From Eubacterium sp. An11 (GTDB lineage: Bacteria > Bacillota > Clostridia > Lachnospirales > Lachnospiraceae): a stretch of DNA of 64,000 nt. The notes under the pieces were generated by a model that did not search any database, was not told the DNA's origin, and saw nothing but the letters and a program-made list of their open reading frames with translations. This document shows positions 9,288 to 17,720 of the stretch, one piece after another. Position numbers and translations under genes: made by a program. The stretch covers positions 20,192 through 84,191 of the forward strand of contig NZ_NFLV01000013.1 of assembly GCF_002161065.1 (NCBI RefSeq), written 5' to 3'. Positions within the stretch are counted from its first letter, which is position 1; each line of letters begins with the position of its first letter.

Positions 9288-10025
9288 TCAGTAATCCACT
9301 TTCATGAGGCAGAGACCGCCCGGAGGCGCCGTCGGCCCTGCCAGCTGGCGGTTCCTGGCTTCCAGAATCTCCGGCATCTGCTCCGGCTCCATCTTTCCTC
9401 TGCCCACTTCCAACAGCGTGCCGGTGAGGATGCGCACCATATTCTGGAGAAATCCGGTGCCGTGGAAATTAAAATAAATGAAGCCTCCCTTGCGGATAAT
9501 TTCAATTTTATCGACCACGCGCACTGTGGACTTTTTCATCCTGGGATTGCCGCAGAAGCTTTTATAATCATGCTTCCCCTCCAGATAGGCGGCCGCGCGC
9601 CGCATCCTCTCCACATCCGGGTGGTAATCAAGGACCGTGACATACTTGCGCTGAAAAACCGGTTTCACCGGTCCGTCAAAACAGGTATAACAGTAAAGTT
9701 TGCCCACCGCTTTGTATCTGGCGTGGAACCGCTCCGCCGCCTCCCTCACTTCTTTCACCGCAATGTCATCGGGCAGATAGCGGTTCATATAATCCCGGAT
9801 TTCTTCCGGAGACAGGCGGGTATCCATCACCGCGTTGGCGGTCATTGCTTTCGCGTGTACGCCGGCGTCTGTCCGTCCCGCTCCGATCACATCAATCTCC
9901 TCTCCGCACATCCTGGACAGCACATTTTCCAATTTACCCTGGATCGTGTCTCTGTCCGGCTGATGTTCCCAGCCATAGTAACGGCTTCCGTCATAACAAA
10001 TGATCATCTTATAATTTTTCTTCAT
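9288..10025 (-). CDS. truA: tRNA pseudouridine(38-40) synthase
   Basis: 245 residues, the normal length for TruA. The catalytic Asp is visible at residue 53 in AGRTDAGVHA, with the family motifs YGWEHQPDRDTIQG and FHGTGFLQNMVRI. The enzyme isomerises uridines in the anticodon arm of tRNAs. It stands alone in the leftward direction. The 191 bp between its stop and the riboswitch 5' end hold no gene that I can support. Confidence 0.93.
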   Translation of the reverse strand: MKKNYKMIICYDGSRYYGWEHQPDRDTIQGKLENVLSRMCGEEIDVIGAGRTDAGVHAKAMTANAVMDTRLSPEEIRDYMNRYLPDDIAVKEVREAAERFHARYKAVGKLYCYTCFDGPVKPVFQRKYVTVLDYHPDVERMRRAAAYLEGKHDYKSFCGNPRMKKSTVRVVDKIEIIRKGGFIYFNFHGTGFLQNMVRILTGTLLEVGRGKMEPEQMPEILEARNRQLAGPTAPPGGLCLMKVDY

Positions 10026-10431
10026 GATATTCTCCGTTCTGATTTATTTTTATGAAAACACGCGCCGTTTCGGAAGAACCTGCGCTGTTTTGTTGAAAAA
10101 GTACGTTTTCACAAGATACTTCTCTTTGTATAATCCCTCCTGTTTTACTATGATACCACACTTTCCGCCGGATTGACGTCAAAAATCTGTCGTTTTCTGT
10201 TTTGTCATGTCAAAATTGCATAATTTTTTTCTTTTTTTCGCGGTCTTTTCTCATCATAATGTAGCTTATTTATGCCGTTTTTTGGATATTCACAACTTAT
10301 AGTTGTGATAATGATGAATTCTTGTTGTTTTTACAAATTTCTTTCAAATGTTACAATATCCTTATCATCAAGCAGAGGGAAACAGTGCTTGATAACAAAC
10401 ATATTCATACATGTATAAGGAGGAGATTGTT
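10026..10431. promoter_or_regulatory. Intergenic control region between truA and the 10.4-kb membrane protein
   Basis: 406 bp, AT-rich. A perfect 7-bp-armed dyad CACAACT-TAT-AGTTGTG lies at 10291-10307. TTTACA (10330-10335) and TACAAT (10352-10357), 16 nt apart, form a promoter-like pair for the rightward gene. The dyad lies just upstream of the -35 and could bind an activator or repressor. No open frame is supported here. Confidence 0.5.
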
Positions 10432-11334
10432 ATGAGTATTATCAACTTGATCGCTGCTTTTGGCGGTGGCGCATTTGCTGCATCAATCGGTGCTCTGCCA
10501 GCATTTATCATGACTGGTGTGTTCGCTGTTGTTGGTGCCGTTGCTGGTATGTGTGGAGCAGGCGATGCTTCCAACATCCTTGTTAACTATTTCGCATTTG
10601 GTTCTTTCTTCGGACCACACATCGCATTCGCCGGTGGTGTTGCAGCTGCAGCATACGCTAAGAAAAAAGGTGTCAGCGAGAACGGTGCTGATATCGCTAC
10701 AGCATGTGCAGGCTTCAATGCTCCTGACGTTCTGATCGTCGGTGGTGTATTTGGTGTTATCGGTTTCTTATTCAAAGAGCTGGTTGTTATGAACCTCTTT
10801 GCAGGAACCATTTCCCCACGTCTCGTAACAGACGCACCTGGAATCACAGTATTCTGTTCCGCTATCTTAGTTCGTCTGGTATTCGGCGGCAAGCTCAGAA
10901 CAGGCGACAAAGTTGCCAGCCAGGGCGGTGCGTTCGGTAACACGATCGTGATCGGTATCTGCTACAGCTTAGTAGTTGCTGGTGTGTACTTTGCAGGTCT
11001 TGAAGTTGTTCCGATTGAGACATTCGGTGGACTTTACCACGTATTGATCTTCGGTATGGCAGCAGTTGGCTTAATCTTTGCTGAGATCGGACAGCCATTC
11101 TTCGGATGCCACCATATCGTTATCATCGCTGCTGAGACAGCAGTACAGTGCTACAACAACACAGGAAATGTTTGGATGGCTCTGATCATGGCTATTATCT
11201 TCGGTACCATTTCCGCAGTTATTTGTGACGTTGAGACTAACCTTATTAACTCCGGTACCGATTCCCACATCGATGGTCCTGCATGTGCAATCTTTATCAT
11301 GACCTTCGTTGTAAATGCTTGTTTCCCAGCATAA
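10432..11334 (+). CDS. Unrecognised multi-pass membrane protein, apparently highly expressed
   Basis: 300 residues, Gly/Ala/Val/Ile-rich, with about eight or nine hydrophobic segments. Polar motifs lie between helices: APDVLIVGG, FFGCHHIVIIAAETAV and, near the C-terminus, DVETNLINSGTDSHIDGPA, which suggests a transporter or channel with buried His and Asp. I do not recognise a characterised family. Codon use differs sharply from neighbours (GGT, GTT, GCA, ATC, CGT preferred; rare codons absent), a mark of strong expression in Clostridia. ATG 10432 follows AAGGAGGAG. A promoter-like pair lies upstream and a very strong terminator downstream, so it is a single-gene transcript. Transport function is an inference only. 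Confidence 0.7.
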   Translation: MSIINLIAAFGGGAFAASIGALPAFIMTGVFAVVGAVAGMCGAGDASNILVNYFAFGSFFGPHIAFAGGVAAAAYAKKKGVSENGADIATACAGFNAPDVLIVGGVFGVIGFLFKELVVMNLFAGTISPRLVTDAPGITVFCSAILVRLVFGGKLRTGDKVASQGGAFGNTIVIGICYSLVVAGVYFAGLEVVPIETFGGLYHVLIFGMAAVGLIFAEIGQPFFGCHHIVIIAAETAVQCYNNTGNVWMALIMAIIFGTISAVICDVETNLINSGTDSHIDGPACAIFIMTFVVNACFPA

Positions 11335-11370
11335 TAACATTTTACAGATCATATTACAAGTCAGTGAAAT

Positions 11371-11408
11371 ACATAAAAAAGACCCTCTTTCGAGGGTCTT
11401 TTTTATGT
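11371..11408. terminator. Bidirectional Rho-independent terminator
   Basis: ACATAAAAAAGACCCTC and GAGGGTCTTTTTTATGT are perfectly complementary (17 bp) around a TTTC loop, with A- and T-runs built into the stem. It ends the rightward membrane-protein transcript and can also end the leftward nagA transcript. Confidence 0.92.
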
Positions 11409-11488
11409 CCTTTTATATTCTGTCAGATATTTTCCTGTTATTCTCTGTCCGTCCGTCTCTCTTATCTGACAAAAACACTCTTATGCTC

Positions 11489-12727
11489 TTAACGTCTGAT
11501 AACACAGCCGTCTTTTATAACCATCTGAAGTTCCAGCTCATCATTCCAAAGTACCAGATCCGCTTTCTTTCCCGGCGTCAGGGAGCCGTAATCTGCTTCC
11601 TCCCCGAGACTTTTTGCCGGATGGATCGTGGCACAGGCGATGGCCGTCTCCAGAGGAATATCCATCGTTTTCACCGCGGTCCGCACGCAATCCGGAAGAG
11701 TTGTCACAGAGCCTGCCAGCGAACCATCGGATACCAGTGTGGCATGATTGCCGCGTACCTGCACGTCCTGACCGCCGAGGGTGTAAATGCCATCCGGCAT
11801 TCCCGCTGCCCGCATACTGTCACTGATAAAAATCATGCGCTCTTTCCCCATGAGGGAGAATGCTCCGCGAACTGCCGACGGATGGATGTGCACGCCGTCG
11901 CAGATGATCTCTGCCATCACATGACTGCTGTCCGCCGCCGCTCCTATGACGCCCGGCGCCCGGTGAGTGAACGGAGGCATGGCGTTATACATATGGACCA
12001 GATGATTGGCTCCCGCGTCAAAGGCGGAAAGGGCCGAATCATAATCCGCGTTGGTATGAGCCAGGGAAACTGACATCTCATCGCTGACATCCTGAATAAA
12101 CTGCTCCGCCTGCTCTCTTGATACTTCCTCCGGAGCAAGACCGATGAACTTCACCAGACCGTTGGCGGCCTTCTGGAACCTTCTGCAGATATCCGCGTCG
12201 CAGGCCAGGATATACTGCGCGTCCTGGGCGCCTTTTTTCACCGGACTGATGAACGGACCTTCCATGTTGACCCCCAGCAGATCGGCCAGAGACGCCGCTT
12301 CTGTCCGCCTGCGGGCACGAAGTTCCGGATCGGCTTCCCCGTCCGCCTCGCTTTTTCTCCGCTCTTCCTCTTTTTTAAAGGCGGCGCCGTTCCCGAGGAT
12401 CTGCACCAGCTCTTCCACCGGGAGAGTCATGGTTGCCGGCGCGATGGCCGTCACGCCGATGGACGCCTCATAACGGGCGATCTCCTCCACCGCCTCCCTG
12501 GTCCCGTCACAGAAATCATATCCTTTGCATCCGTGAAAATGCAGATCGATCATTCCCGGAAAACAATAACATCCCTGTCCATCAATCTGTTCCTCTTCCG
12601 CTCCGAGGATCTCTTTTGGAATCTCTCTTCCGGTAAATACCTGCTCGATTCTGTCGTCCCGAAGCAGTACGGCGCCGGGAACGAACTTCTCTTCTTCCGT
12701 AAATACACTTACATTATAAATAATCAT
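11489..12727 (-). CDS. nagA: N-acetylglucosamine-6-phosphate deacetylase
   Basis: 412 residues of the amidohydrolase superfamily. The metal-binding motif is DLHFHG (N-terminal), with NMEGPF, AHTNADYDS, VHMYNAMPP, the catalytic region ISDSMRAAG and a C-terminal LTPGKKADLVLW beta sandwich. It removes acetate from GlcNAc-6-P, giving GlcN-6-P for NagB. I chose ATG 12725-12727 (MIIYNV) because GGAG lies 7 nt upstream; an ATG at 12739 has no ribosome binding site and abuts a long hairpin. A Glu/Arg-rich stretch around residues 120-145 looks like an insertion relative to shorter homologues. It is co-directional with nagB upstream. Confidence 0.92.
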   Translation of the reverse strand: MIIYNVSVFTEEEKFVPGAVLLRDDRIEQVFTGREIPKEILGAEEEQIDGQGCYCFPGMIDLHFHGCKGYDFCDGTREAVEEIARYEASIGVTAIAPATMTLPVEELVQILGNGAAFKKEEERRKSEADGEADPELRARRRTEAASLADLLGVNMEGPFISPVKKGAQDAQYILACDADICRRFQKAANGLVKFIGLAPEEVSREQAEQFIQDVSDEMSVSLAHTNADYDSALSAFDAGANHLVHMYNAMPPFTHRAPGVIGAAADSSHVMAEIICDGVHIHPSAVRGAFSLMGKERMIFISDSMRAAGMPDGIYTLGGQDVQVRGNHATLVSDGSLAGSVTTLPDCVRTAVKTMDIPLETAIACATIHPAKSLGEEADYGSLTPGKKADLVLWNDELELQMVIKDGCVIRR

Positions 12728-12740
12728 TGTAATCTCCATT

Positions 12741-12776
12741 CTGCCGCCTGTGACAGTCCATTGTCACAGGCGGCAG
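12741..12776 (-). promoter_or_regulatory. Perfect 15-bp inverted repeat between nagB and nagA
   Basis: CTGCCGCCTGTGACA (12741-12755) and TGTCACAGGCGGCAG (12762-12776) flank a 6-nt loop. No T-run follows on the minus strand, so it is not a standard terminator for nagB. The stem ends only 13 nt from the nagA start codon, so it could act in mRNA processing, stability or translation of nagA. Confidence 0.65.
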
Positions 12777-12807
12777 CAAAAGTCAAATACTGTCTGTATC
12801 CCTTTAT

Positions 12808-13599
<792 letters not shown>

Positions 13600-13677
13600 C
13601 TATTTTTTAATTAAATTAACCAGACAATCTTTATTATTTTATTTTCTTAATCATAGCTGCATTTTTTCTTTTTATAT

Positions 13678-14673
13678 TTATTCGTCATGATGGCTTCCGC
13701 TGTGATGTCCCTGATTTTGTCCCCGGTTTTGCTGTCCACCGCTCTGCCGTCCACTTCCCTGTCCGCCGCTGTGATGCTGTTCCCGGCCGCCGCCGTGTTC
13801 TCTGTCGTCTTCTCCTCCCTGATATCTCCATCCGCCGGCTGTGCCGTCCGCATCTTCCTGCTCTGCGGTACTGCCCTCCGACGGATCAGCCTGTCCCGGC
13901 GACAGCGTTTCTATCCGCTCACGGATCTCTCTCATGGTCATCCCCCGTACTTCATCCACTGTCACATCCGGATCCAGCTTCTTAAGCTCGAGATACGCCC
14001 TGTATTTTCCGCAGGAAAGCCCCTCCTCATGGGCGGCCGTTATCTCTTCCTCATCGGCATGATAACAATGCATGTTTTTCTCCTGCGCCGTACAGGATTC
14101 CATATCTGAAAGGATTTTCTTCTGCTGATCTTCATCATAACCGGCCACTGCGATGGACACAAAATCTTCCTCTGACCGGTAATCCGCAAAATCCTCACTG
14201 TCCACAATGGCCCGAAAGGCGTCCATATATTTCATAAACCGGACATGCAGCTGGTCTGCCAGCTTCTGCCCGTCCTCATTATACGCCTTCACAGAGATTA
14301 CCGTGTCAAATCTGTTGATGTTTAATTCAATGGACGGATTGACGTCGATGCTGATCACCGCCGTCGCTGAAAAATAAAACCGATATCCTGCCGCAGCCAG
14401 TACGATGAAAAAAAGGCAGGCGGCGGCTGAGAGCCATTTTCCGTACATCCGGCGGCCGCGCGCTTTTTCAGAAGCCGATGCTCTCGGCTCCAAATCCTGT
14501 GACTTTGCCGCCGGGGTATGGTTTTTCGCCTTCGGTTCCTGCGTCTGCGCACCCGCAACCTGCATTTTTGCCTCCTGCGCCTGCATTTCACGGAGAAGAA
14601 ACTCCCTGGTCCTATCCTTCAGTTGTTCTTCCGCCCGGACTTCATCAAAGGCTTTTTTTATTCTGGTTTTCAT
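13678..14673 (-). CDS. RsgI-like transmembrane anti-sigma factor with Gly/His-rich tail
   Basis: 331 residues. The N-terminal cytoplasmic part is helical and charged (MKTRIKKAFDEV), followed by one membrane helix (WLSAAACLFFIVLAAAGYRF). An extracellular domain with ISIDVNPSIELNINRFD resembles the periplasmic domain of RsgI-type anti-sigma factors of Clostridia. The last 60 residues are low-complexity and rich in Gly, His, Gln and Ser. It overlaps the ECF sigma gene by 29 nt. ATG 14671-14673 was chosen because GGGAGG is 8 nt upstream; GTG/ATG codons nearer that site are too close. The role is most likely to hold the sigma factor inactive until an extracellular signal acts on the domain or tail. 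Confidence 0.8.
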   Translation of the reverse strand: MKTRIKKAFDEVRAEEQLKDRTREFLLREMQAQEAKMQVAGAQTQEPKAKNHTPAAKSQDLEPRASASEKARGRRMYGKWLSAAACLFFIVLAAAGYRFYFSATAVISIDVNPSIELNINRFDTVISVKAYNEDGQKLADQLHVRFMKYMDAFRAIVDSEDFADYRSEEDFVSIAVAGYDEDQQKKILSDMESCTAQEKNMHCYHADEEEITAAHEEGLSCGKYRAYLELKKLDPDVTVDEVRGMTMREIRERIETLSPGQADPSEGSTAEQEDADGTAGGWRYQGGEDDREHGGGREQHHSGGQGSGRQSGGQQNRGQNQGHHSGSHHDE

Positions 14674-15148
14674 CCGCATCACCTCCCAGCTTTTTCCGAA
14701 GTATCTTTTTGGCGCGATTTAACAGAGTATAGATCGTGTTTACATTTTTACCGAGAATTTTACCAATCTCCGGGGCGGTATACTCTTCATAATAATAAAG
14801 ATACACCACATCCCGGTATCTGGCCGGCAGTGAAAGCACCGCCTCAAGCACCTCTCTGTTATCTTCCTGTATTTCCGCCGGCTGTTCCAGTACTTCATCG
14901 ATGGACACCGTATGACTGCGAAAAAAATTCTTCAACAGATCTTTACAGGCATTGATCGTCACACGGATGAACCATGCCCTCTCGTGCTCTTCATTTTCAA
15001 AAGAAACAGAACTAAGGACATATTTCAAAAAGACCGTCTGAAATATGTCCTCGGTATCTGCATAATTTTTTAAATGTATCATGCAGAGCCTTCGAACAGT
15101 ATCGGCATGCCGCTCGATAGCTCTATTCACCTCTTGTTCGCTCCGCAT
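14645..15148 (-). CDS. ECF-type RNA polymerase sigma factor
   Basis: 167 residues. Region 2 (HADTVRRLCMIHLKNYADTEDIFQTVFLKYV) and region 4 (LPARYRDVVYLYYYEEYTAPEIGKILG) are both present, joined by a linker typical of ECF factors. The start is ATG 15146-15148 with GGGAG 9 nt upstream. It is followed with overlap by an RsgI-like anti-sigma gene and preceded by a secreted His-rich protein gene (18 nt gap), so the three form one leftward operon and probably one signalling unit. The target regulon cannot be told from the sequence. Confidence 0.9.
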   Translation of the reverse strand: MRSEQEVNRAIERHADTVRRLCMIHLKNYADTEDIFQTVFLKYVLSSVSFENEEHERAWFIRVTINACKDLLKNFFRSHTVSIDEVLEQPAEIQEDNREVLEAVLSLPARYRDVVYLYYYEEYTAPEIGKILGKNVNTIYTLLNRAKKILRKKLGGDADENQNKKSL

Positions 15149-15166
15149 CGTCAAAAACTCCCGTTG

Positions 15167-15589
15167 CTATCTTCTGCATCCTCCACGGTGTCCATAACCA
15201 TTTCCGTGATGTCCTTCTGTTTCTCCATGATGCCGGCCATAACCATATGACGCGGAAGATGCGCTCTGTGTACTTTGTGTATCCTGTGTGTTCTGATTTC
15301 TCCTCTGGCGATATCCGCCGGCCTCGTAATTATCGCAGACTCCGTCCTGATCCTCATCCACATAATTACGGCAGCCGCCGGTACAATCATAATAATTATG
15401 GAAGGTTCCCGCATAATTACAGGTGTTATTGCGCCTGAAATATGACCGGTCCGCCGACGGCGCCGTGCCCTGCTGTACTGTACTCTGCGCCACCTCTCCT
15501 GTCTGCACTGTACCTGCGTTGAGCGTCGCTGCCGTTCCCATTGTCAATAATACTGCTGCTCCCAGAACTCCAACTGCTATTTTTTTCAT
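15167..15589 (-). CDS. Secreted Cys/His-rich protein with a calcium-loop-like motif
   Basis: 140 residues. Signal peptide (MKKIAVGVLGAAVLLTMGTAA), a Thr/Gln-rich linker, then a Cys-containing core CNYAGTFHNYYDCTGGCRNY and VDEDQDGVCDNYE, whose Asp-rich loop resembles EF-hand or thrombospondin type 3 calcium loops, then a Gln/Thr/Ser stretch and a His/Gly/Tyr-rich tail (GYGRHHGETEGHHGNG). I do not recognise a named family. ATG 15587-15589 follows AGGAGG. It is first in the operon with the ECF sigma and anti-sigma genes. The shared His/Gly-rich tails of this protein and the anti-sigma factor suggest a common metal or polymer ligand outside the cell (inference). Confidence 0.7.
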   Translation of the reverse strand: MKKIAVGVLGAAVLLTMGTAATLNAGTVQTGEVAQSTVQQGTAPSADRSYFRRNNTCNYAGTFHNYYDCTGGCRNYVDEDQDGVCDNYEAGGYRQRRNQNTQDTQSTQSASSASYGYGRHHGETEGHHGNGYGHRGGCRR

Positions 15590-16026
15590 TTCTTTTACCT
15601 CCTGTCCTGATGTCGTGATTTTCCGTTTCACTATTAATACGACTGAGGCAGAGAAATCCTTTCAAAAAAATAAAAAAATCCGCAAAAAATTTTCAGCATG
15701 AAGCCGGATCTTTTTTTATTATATTTTGCCGCACTTTTGCTGTCAACTGTCCCTGCGCGTTTTCAGCCTTCAAAGCCTGCAATACCGCATCCGTTCTCTC
15801 TCATACTCTTTTTCCAGCAGCTTCATGAGCAGCCACAGCCAGATTCCCATTTTCCCGTCCTCACTTTATATATCCCGGCGATACCGCCGCTGTCATTATT
15901 TACAGTTTCTCTCATCTACACTGCGCCTATTCCGTCATCGGTTTTCCAGCCTCGCTGCTCGCATTTCGTCATCGGTTTTCCAGTCTCGCTGCCCGCATTC
16001 CGTCATCGCTCGGCGGCGCCGCGGTT
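15590..16026. other. Gene-free stretch with a 34-bp tandem repeat
   Basis: 437 bp between the secreted-protein gene and the end of spoVAC. It is pyrimidine-rich on the plus strand and has no supported frame. The left part must hold the promoter of the ECF operon; no clear -35/-10 was recognised. The right part contains 2.3 tandem copies of a 34-bp unit (15930-16008). Confidence 0.6.
15930..16008. repeat. 34-bp direct tandem repeat, 2.3 copies
   Basis: Units at 15930-15963 and 15964-15997 differ at three positions. A third partial copy, TTCCGTCATCG, follows at 15998-16008. The unit contains GTCATCGGTTTTCCAG and a CTCGCTGC core. It is noncoding and just downstream of spoVAC. Confidence 0.8.
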
Positions 16027-16488
16027 TCACAGCCATCCGGCGCATTTGCAAAGCCAGTAAATGAATCCCACAATCCAGCTGGAAAAGATCCCGTACAATA
16101 TCACAGGTCCGGCGATCGTAAAGATTTTGACGCCGATACCGAAGACCTGTCCTTCTGACTGGTATTCAATAGCCGGAGACGCCACTGAGTTGGCAAAGCC
16201 GGTGATCGGGACCAGAGTTCCTGCCCCGCACCATTTGGCCAATGGCGCGAACCACTGCAGTCCGGTCAATAGGACGCTGAGCAGGATAAGACTGACGCTG
16301 ACAGTGATCAACGCATTCTCCTGACTCATGTGAAACTGGCGCACGGTCACCTGATGGATGATTTCCCCCAGCAGGCAGATGGCTCCCCCTGACACAAAAG
16401 CATGCCAGCAGTTGGTAAAGGAACTGAATTTTGGGGTCATCTGTTTGACCTGATCTGCGTATTCCTGTGTCGTTGGTTCTTTTTTCAT
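16027..16488 (-). CDS. spoVAC: Stage V sporulation protein AC
   Basis: 153 residues, with a hydrophilic N-terminus and four or five membrane helices. It carries the SpoVAC/SpoVAE-type segment KWCGAGTLVPITGFANSVASPAIE. In Bacillus SpoVAC is the mechanosensitive pore component for Ca-dipicolinate release. It follows spoVAB by 13 nt, with AAGGAG before the ATG. The partners spoVAD and spoVAE are not next to it but at 4.6-6.0 kb on the same strand. Confidence 0.93.
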   Translation of the reverse strand: MKKEPTTQEYADQVKQMTPKFSSFTNCWHAFVSGGAICLLGEIIHQVTVRQFHMSQENALITVSVSLILLSVLLTGLQWFAPLAKWCGAGTLVPITGFANSVASPAIEYQSEGQVFGIGVKIFTIAGPVILYGIFSSWIVGFIYWLCKCAGWL

Positions 16489-16501
16489 TTTGTCTCTCCT
16501 T

Positions 16502-16936
16502 TCAGAAAATGTAAAATTGCAGGAAGCTGCCCACGCATTTTCCGATGGCCGCCGCCTTGATAAAATAAGGGAATCCTTTTCGCAGCCGGGTCCTTCTGGA
16601 CAAGATCGGCACGATATTGATCACTTCCGCCAGAGCGCCGGCCAGACATCCCACAAAAATCCCTGTGAACAGTCCTCCCGCATCCACAATGACCGAAGCT
16701 ATCACATGGGGAAGCCAGGACAGGTCCACCGCATACAGAGAAATCAGATTCATAGATATCAGGCCCAGAGCCAGGCTCGTCTCATAGAGAGGAATATGAG
16801 ACGCGGTTTTGGTAATGGCGGAAAGCCTCGGAACGATTCCTATGAGACTGATAAAAGCCACAAAACCTCCTGCGGTGGCAAATCCCGCTGCCAGGGCGAT
16901 CCACGCCAAAATCCCTTTAATCATTATTGCTGACAT
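16502..16936 (-). CDS. spoVAB: Stage V sporulation protein AB
   Basis: 144 residues and strongly hydrophobic, with about four to five membrane helices. The segment GGFVAFISLIGIVPRLSAITKT matches the SpoVAB N-terminal signature (GIIPRL in Bacillus). It overlaps the end of spoVAA by 20 nt, indicating translational coupling. AGGAGAAG precedes ATG 16934-16936. It is part of the forespore SpoVA membrane complex; its individual role is not established. Confidence 0.88.
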   Translation of the reverse strand: MSAIMIKGILAWIALAAGFATAGGFVAFISLIGIVPRLSAITKTASHIPLYETSLALGLISMNLISLYAVDLSWLPHVIASVIVDAGGLFTGIFVGCLAGALAEVINIVPILSRRTRLRKGFPYFIKAAAIGKCVGSFLQFYIF

Positions 16937-17558
16937 CCAGTTCTTCTCCTTTTCTGGACGCTCCCAGAAGAAATGTCTGGTTCACATCCCGCTCGTACAG
17001 ACGCATCTGCACCTGAATGGGCGTCGGCTCGTTGGTCACTTTCTTGCCGGGCGTGTGATTAAAGAACAAAAAGACGCCCAGCGTCAGCCCGATGGAATAA
17101 AAAAGTTCTATAAAAGTCGCGCCCGTTGGTCTGGTTCCCAGAAATGTTTCATACAGCTGGGAAAATACCCGACTCATATCCACATCATTGTTATACCCCA
17201 TAATCGAAATTCCCATACCGAGAAAACAGGTGACACAGATCAGGGCAATTTTCCCTCTCTGCAGCCAGCGGGACGGCTGCTTCTGCGGATTCCTGTAGTA
17301 GATGACAAAGTCCTCCTCTCCCATATTTTTGATTTCTCCGTCCGGGATTTCCTCAGAAATGGCCTGTACCAAAACAAGGATGGACATAAACGCTCTCCCA
17401 TCCTCCTTTTCTTTAAATTTATATACTTCGATACAATTGATTTTATTCTGAAGATTGCTGTCTTTGCAGTATACGGAACAGACATCCTTGATCCTCACCT
17501 TCGGGTCATTGAGAAAATAACTCTGCTCCGCATGCAGATAAATGACCGGTCTTTCCAT
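16917..17558 (-). CDS. spoVAA: Stage V sporulation protein AA
   Basis: 213 residues: a soluble N-terminal domain with VIYLHAEQSYFLNDPKVRIKD, then two membrane helices (ALICVTCFLGMGISIMG and FYSIGLTLGVFLFF) and a C-terminal conserved TPIQVQMRLYERDVNQTF. This matches SpoVAA, first gene of the spoVA group. AGGAGGG precedes the ATG. It follows sigF after a 154-nt gap that carries a tiny open frame, so it probably lies on the same transcript or under an additional forespore promoter. Confidence 0.9.
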   Translation of the reverse strand: MERPVIYLHAEQSYFLNDPKVRIKDVCSVYCKDSNLQNKINCIEVYKFKEKEDGRAFMSILVLVQAISEEIPDGEIKNMGEEDFVIYYRNPQKQPSRWLQRGKIALICVTCFLGMGISIMGYNNDVDMSRVFSQLYETFLGTRPTGATFIELFYSIGLTLGVFLFFNHTPGKKVTNEPTPIQVQMRLYERDVNQTFLLGASRKGEELDVSNND

Positions 17559-17654
17559 CTTTTCCCTCCTGTTTCTGCTTCCTGGGTATCATCCGGTTAA
17601 AATGGATCATACTGGTTTTTTGAGACAGGAAAAGTATGTGCCGGACGACGGAAA

Positions 17655-17720
17655 TTATACATCATAACGCATGGACTGCATTTGTTCCGCCAGCTTCTCT
17701 GCATGTTCCGGATCATACAT
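17655..17720 (-). CDS. Tiny open frame overlapping the end of sigF
   Basis: A 21-codon frame (MYDPEHAEKLAEQM... ending MRYDV) starts inside the last two codons of sigF (AATGTATGA overlap) and fills the otherwise unusually long sigF-spoVAA gap. It has a credible amphipathic composition but only a poor ribosome binding site. It could also be read as an out-of-frame C-terminal extension of SigF reached by frameshifting. I cannot show that it is translated. Confidence 0.25.
   Translation of the reverse strand: MYDPEHAEKLAEQMQSMRYDV

Noticed and set aside
15926..16012. A CRISPR-like array near 16 kb
   Set aside because: The 34-bp units are contiguous without spacers and there are no cas genes.
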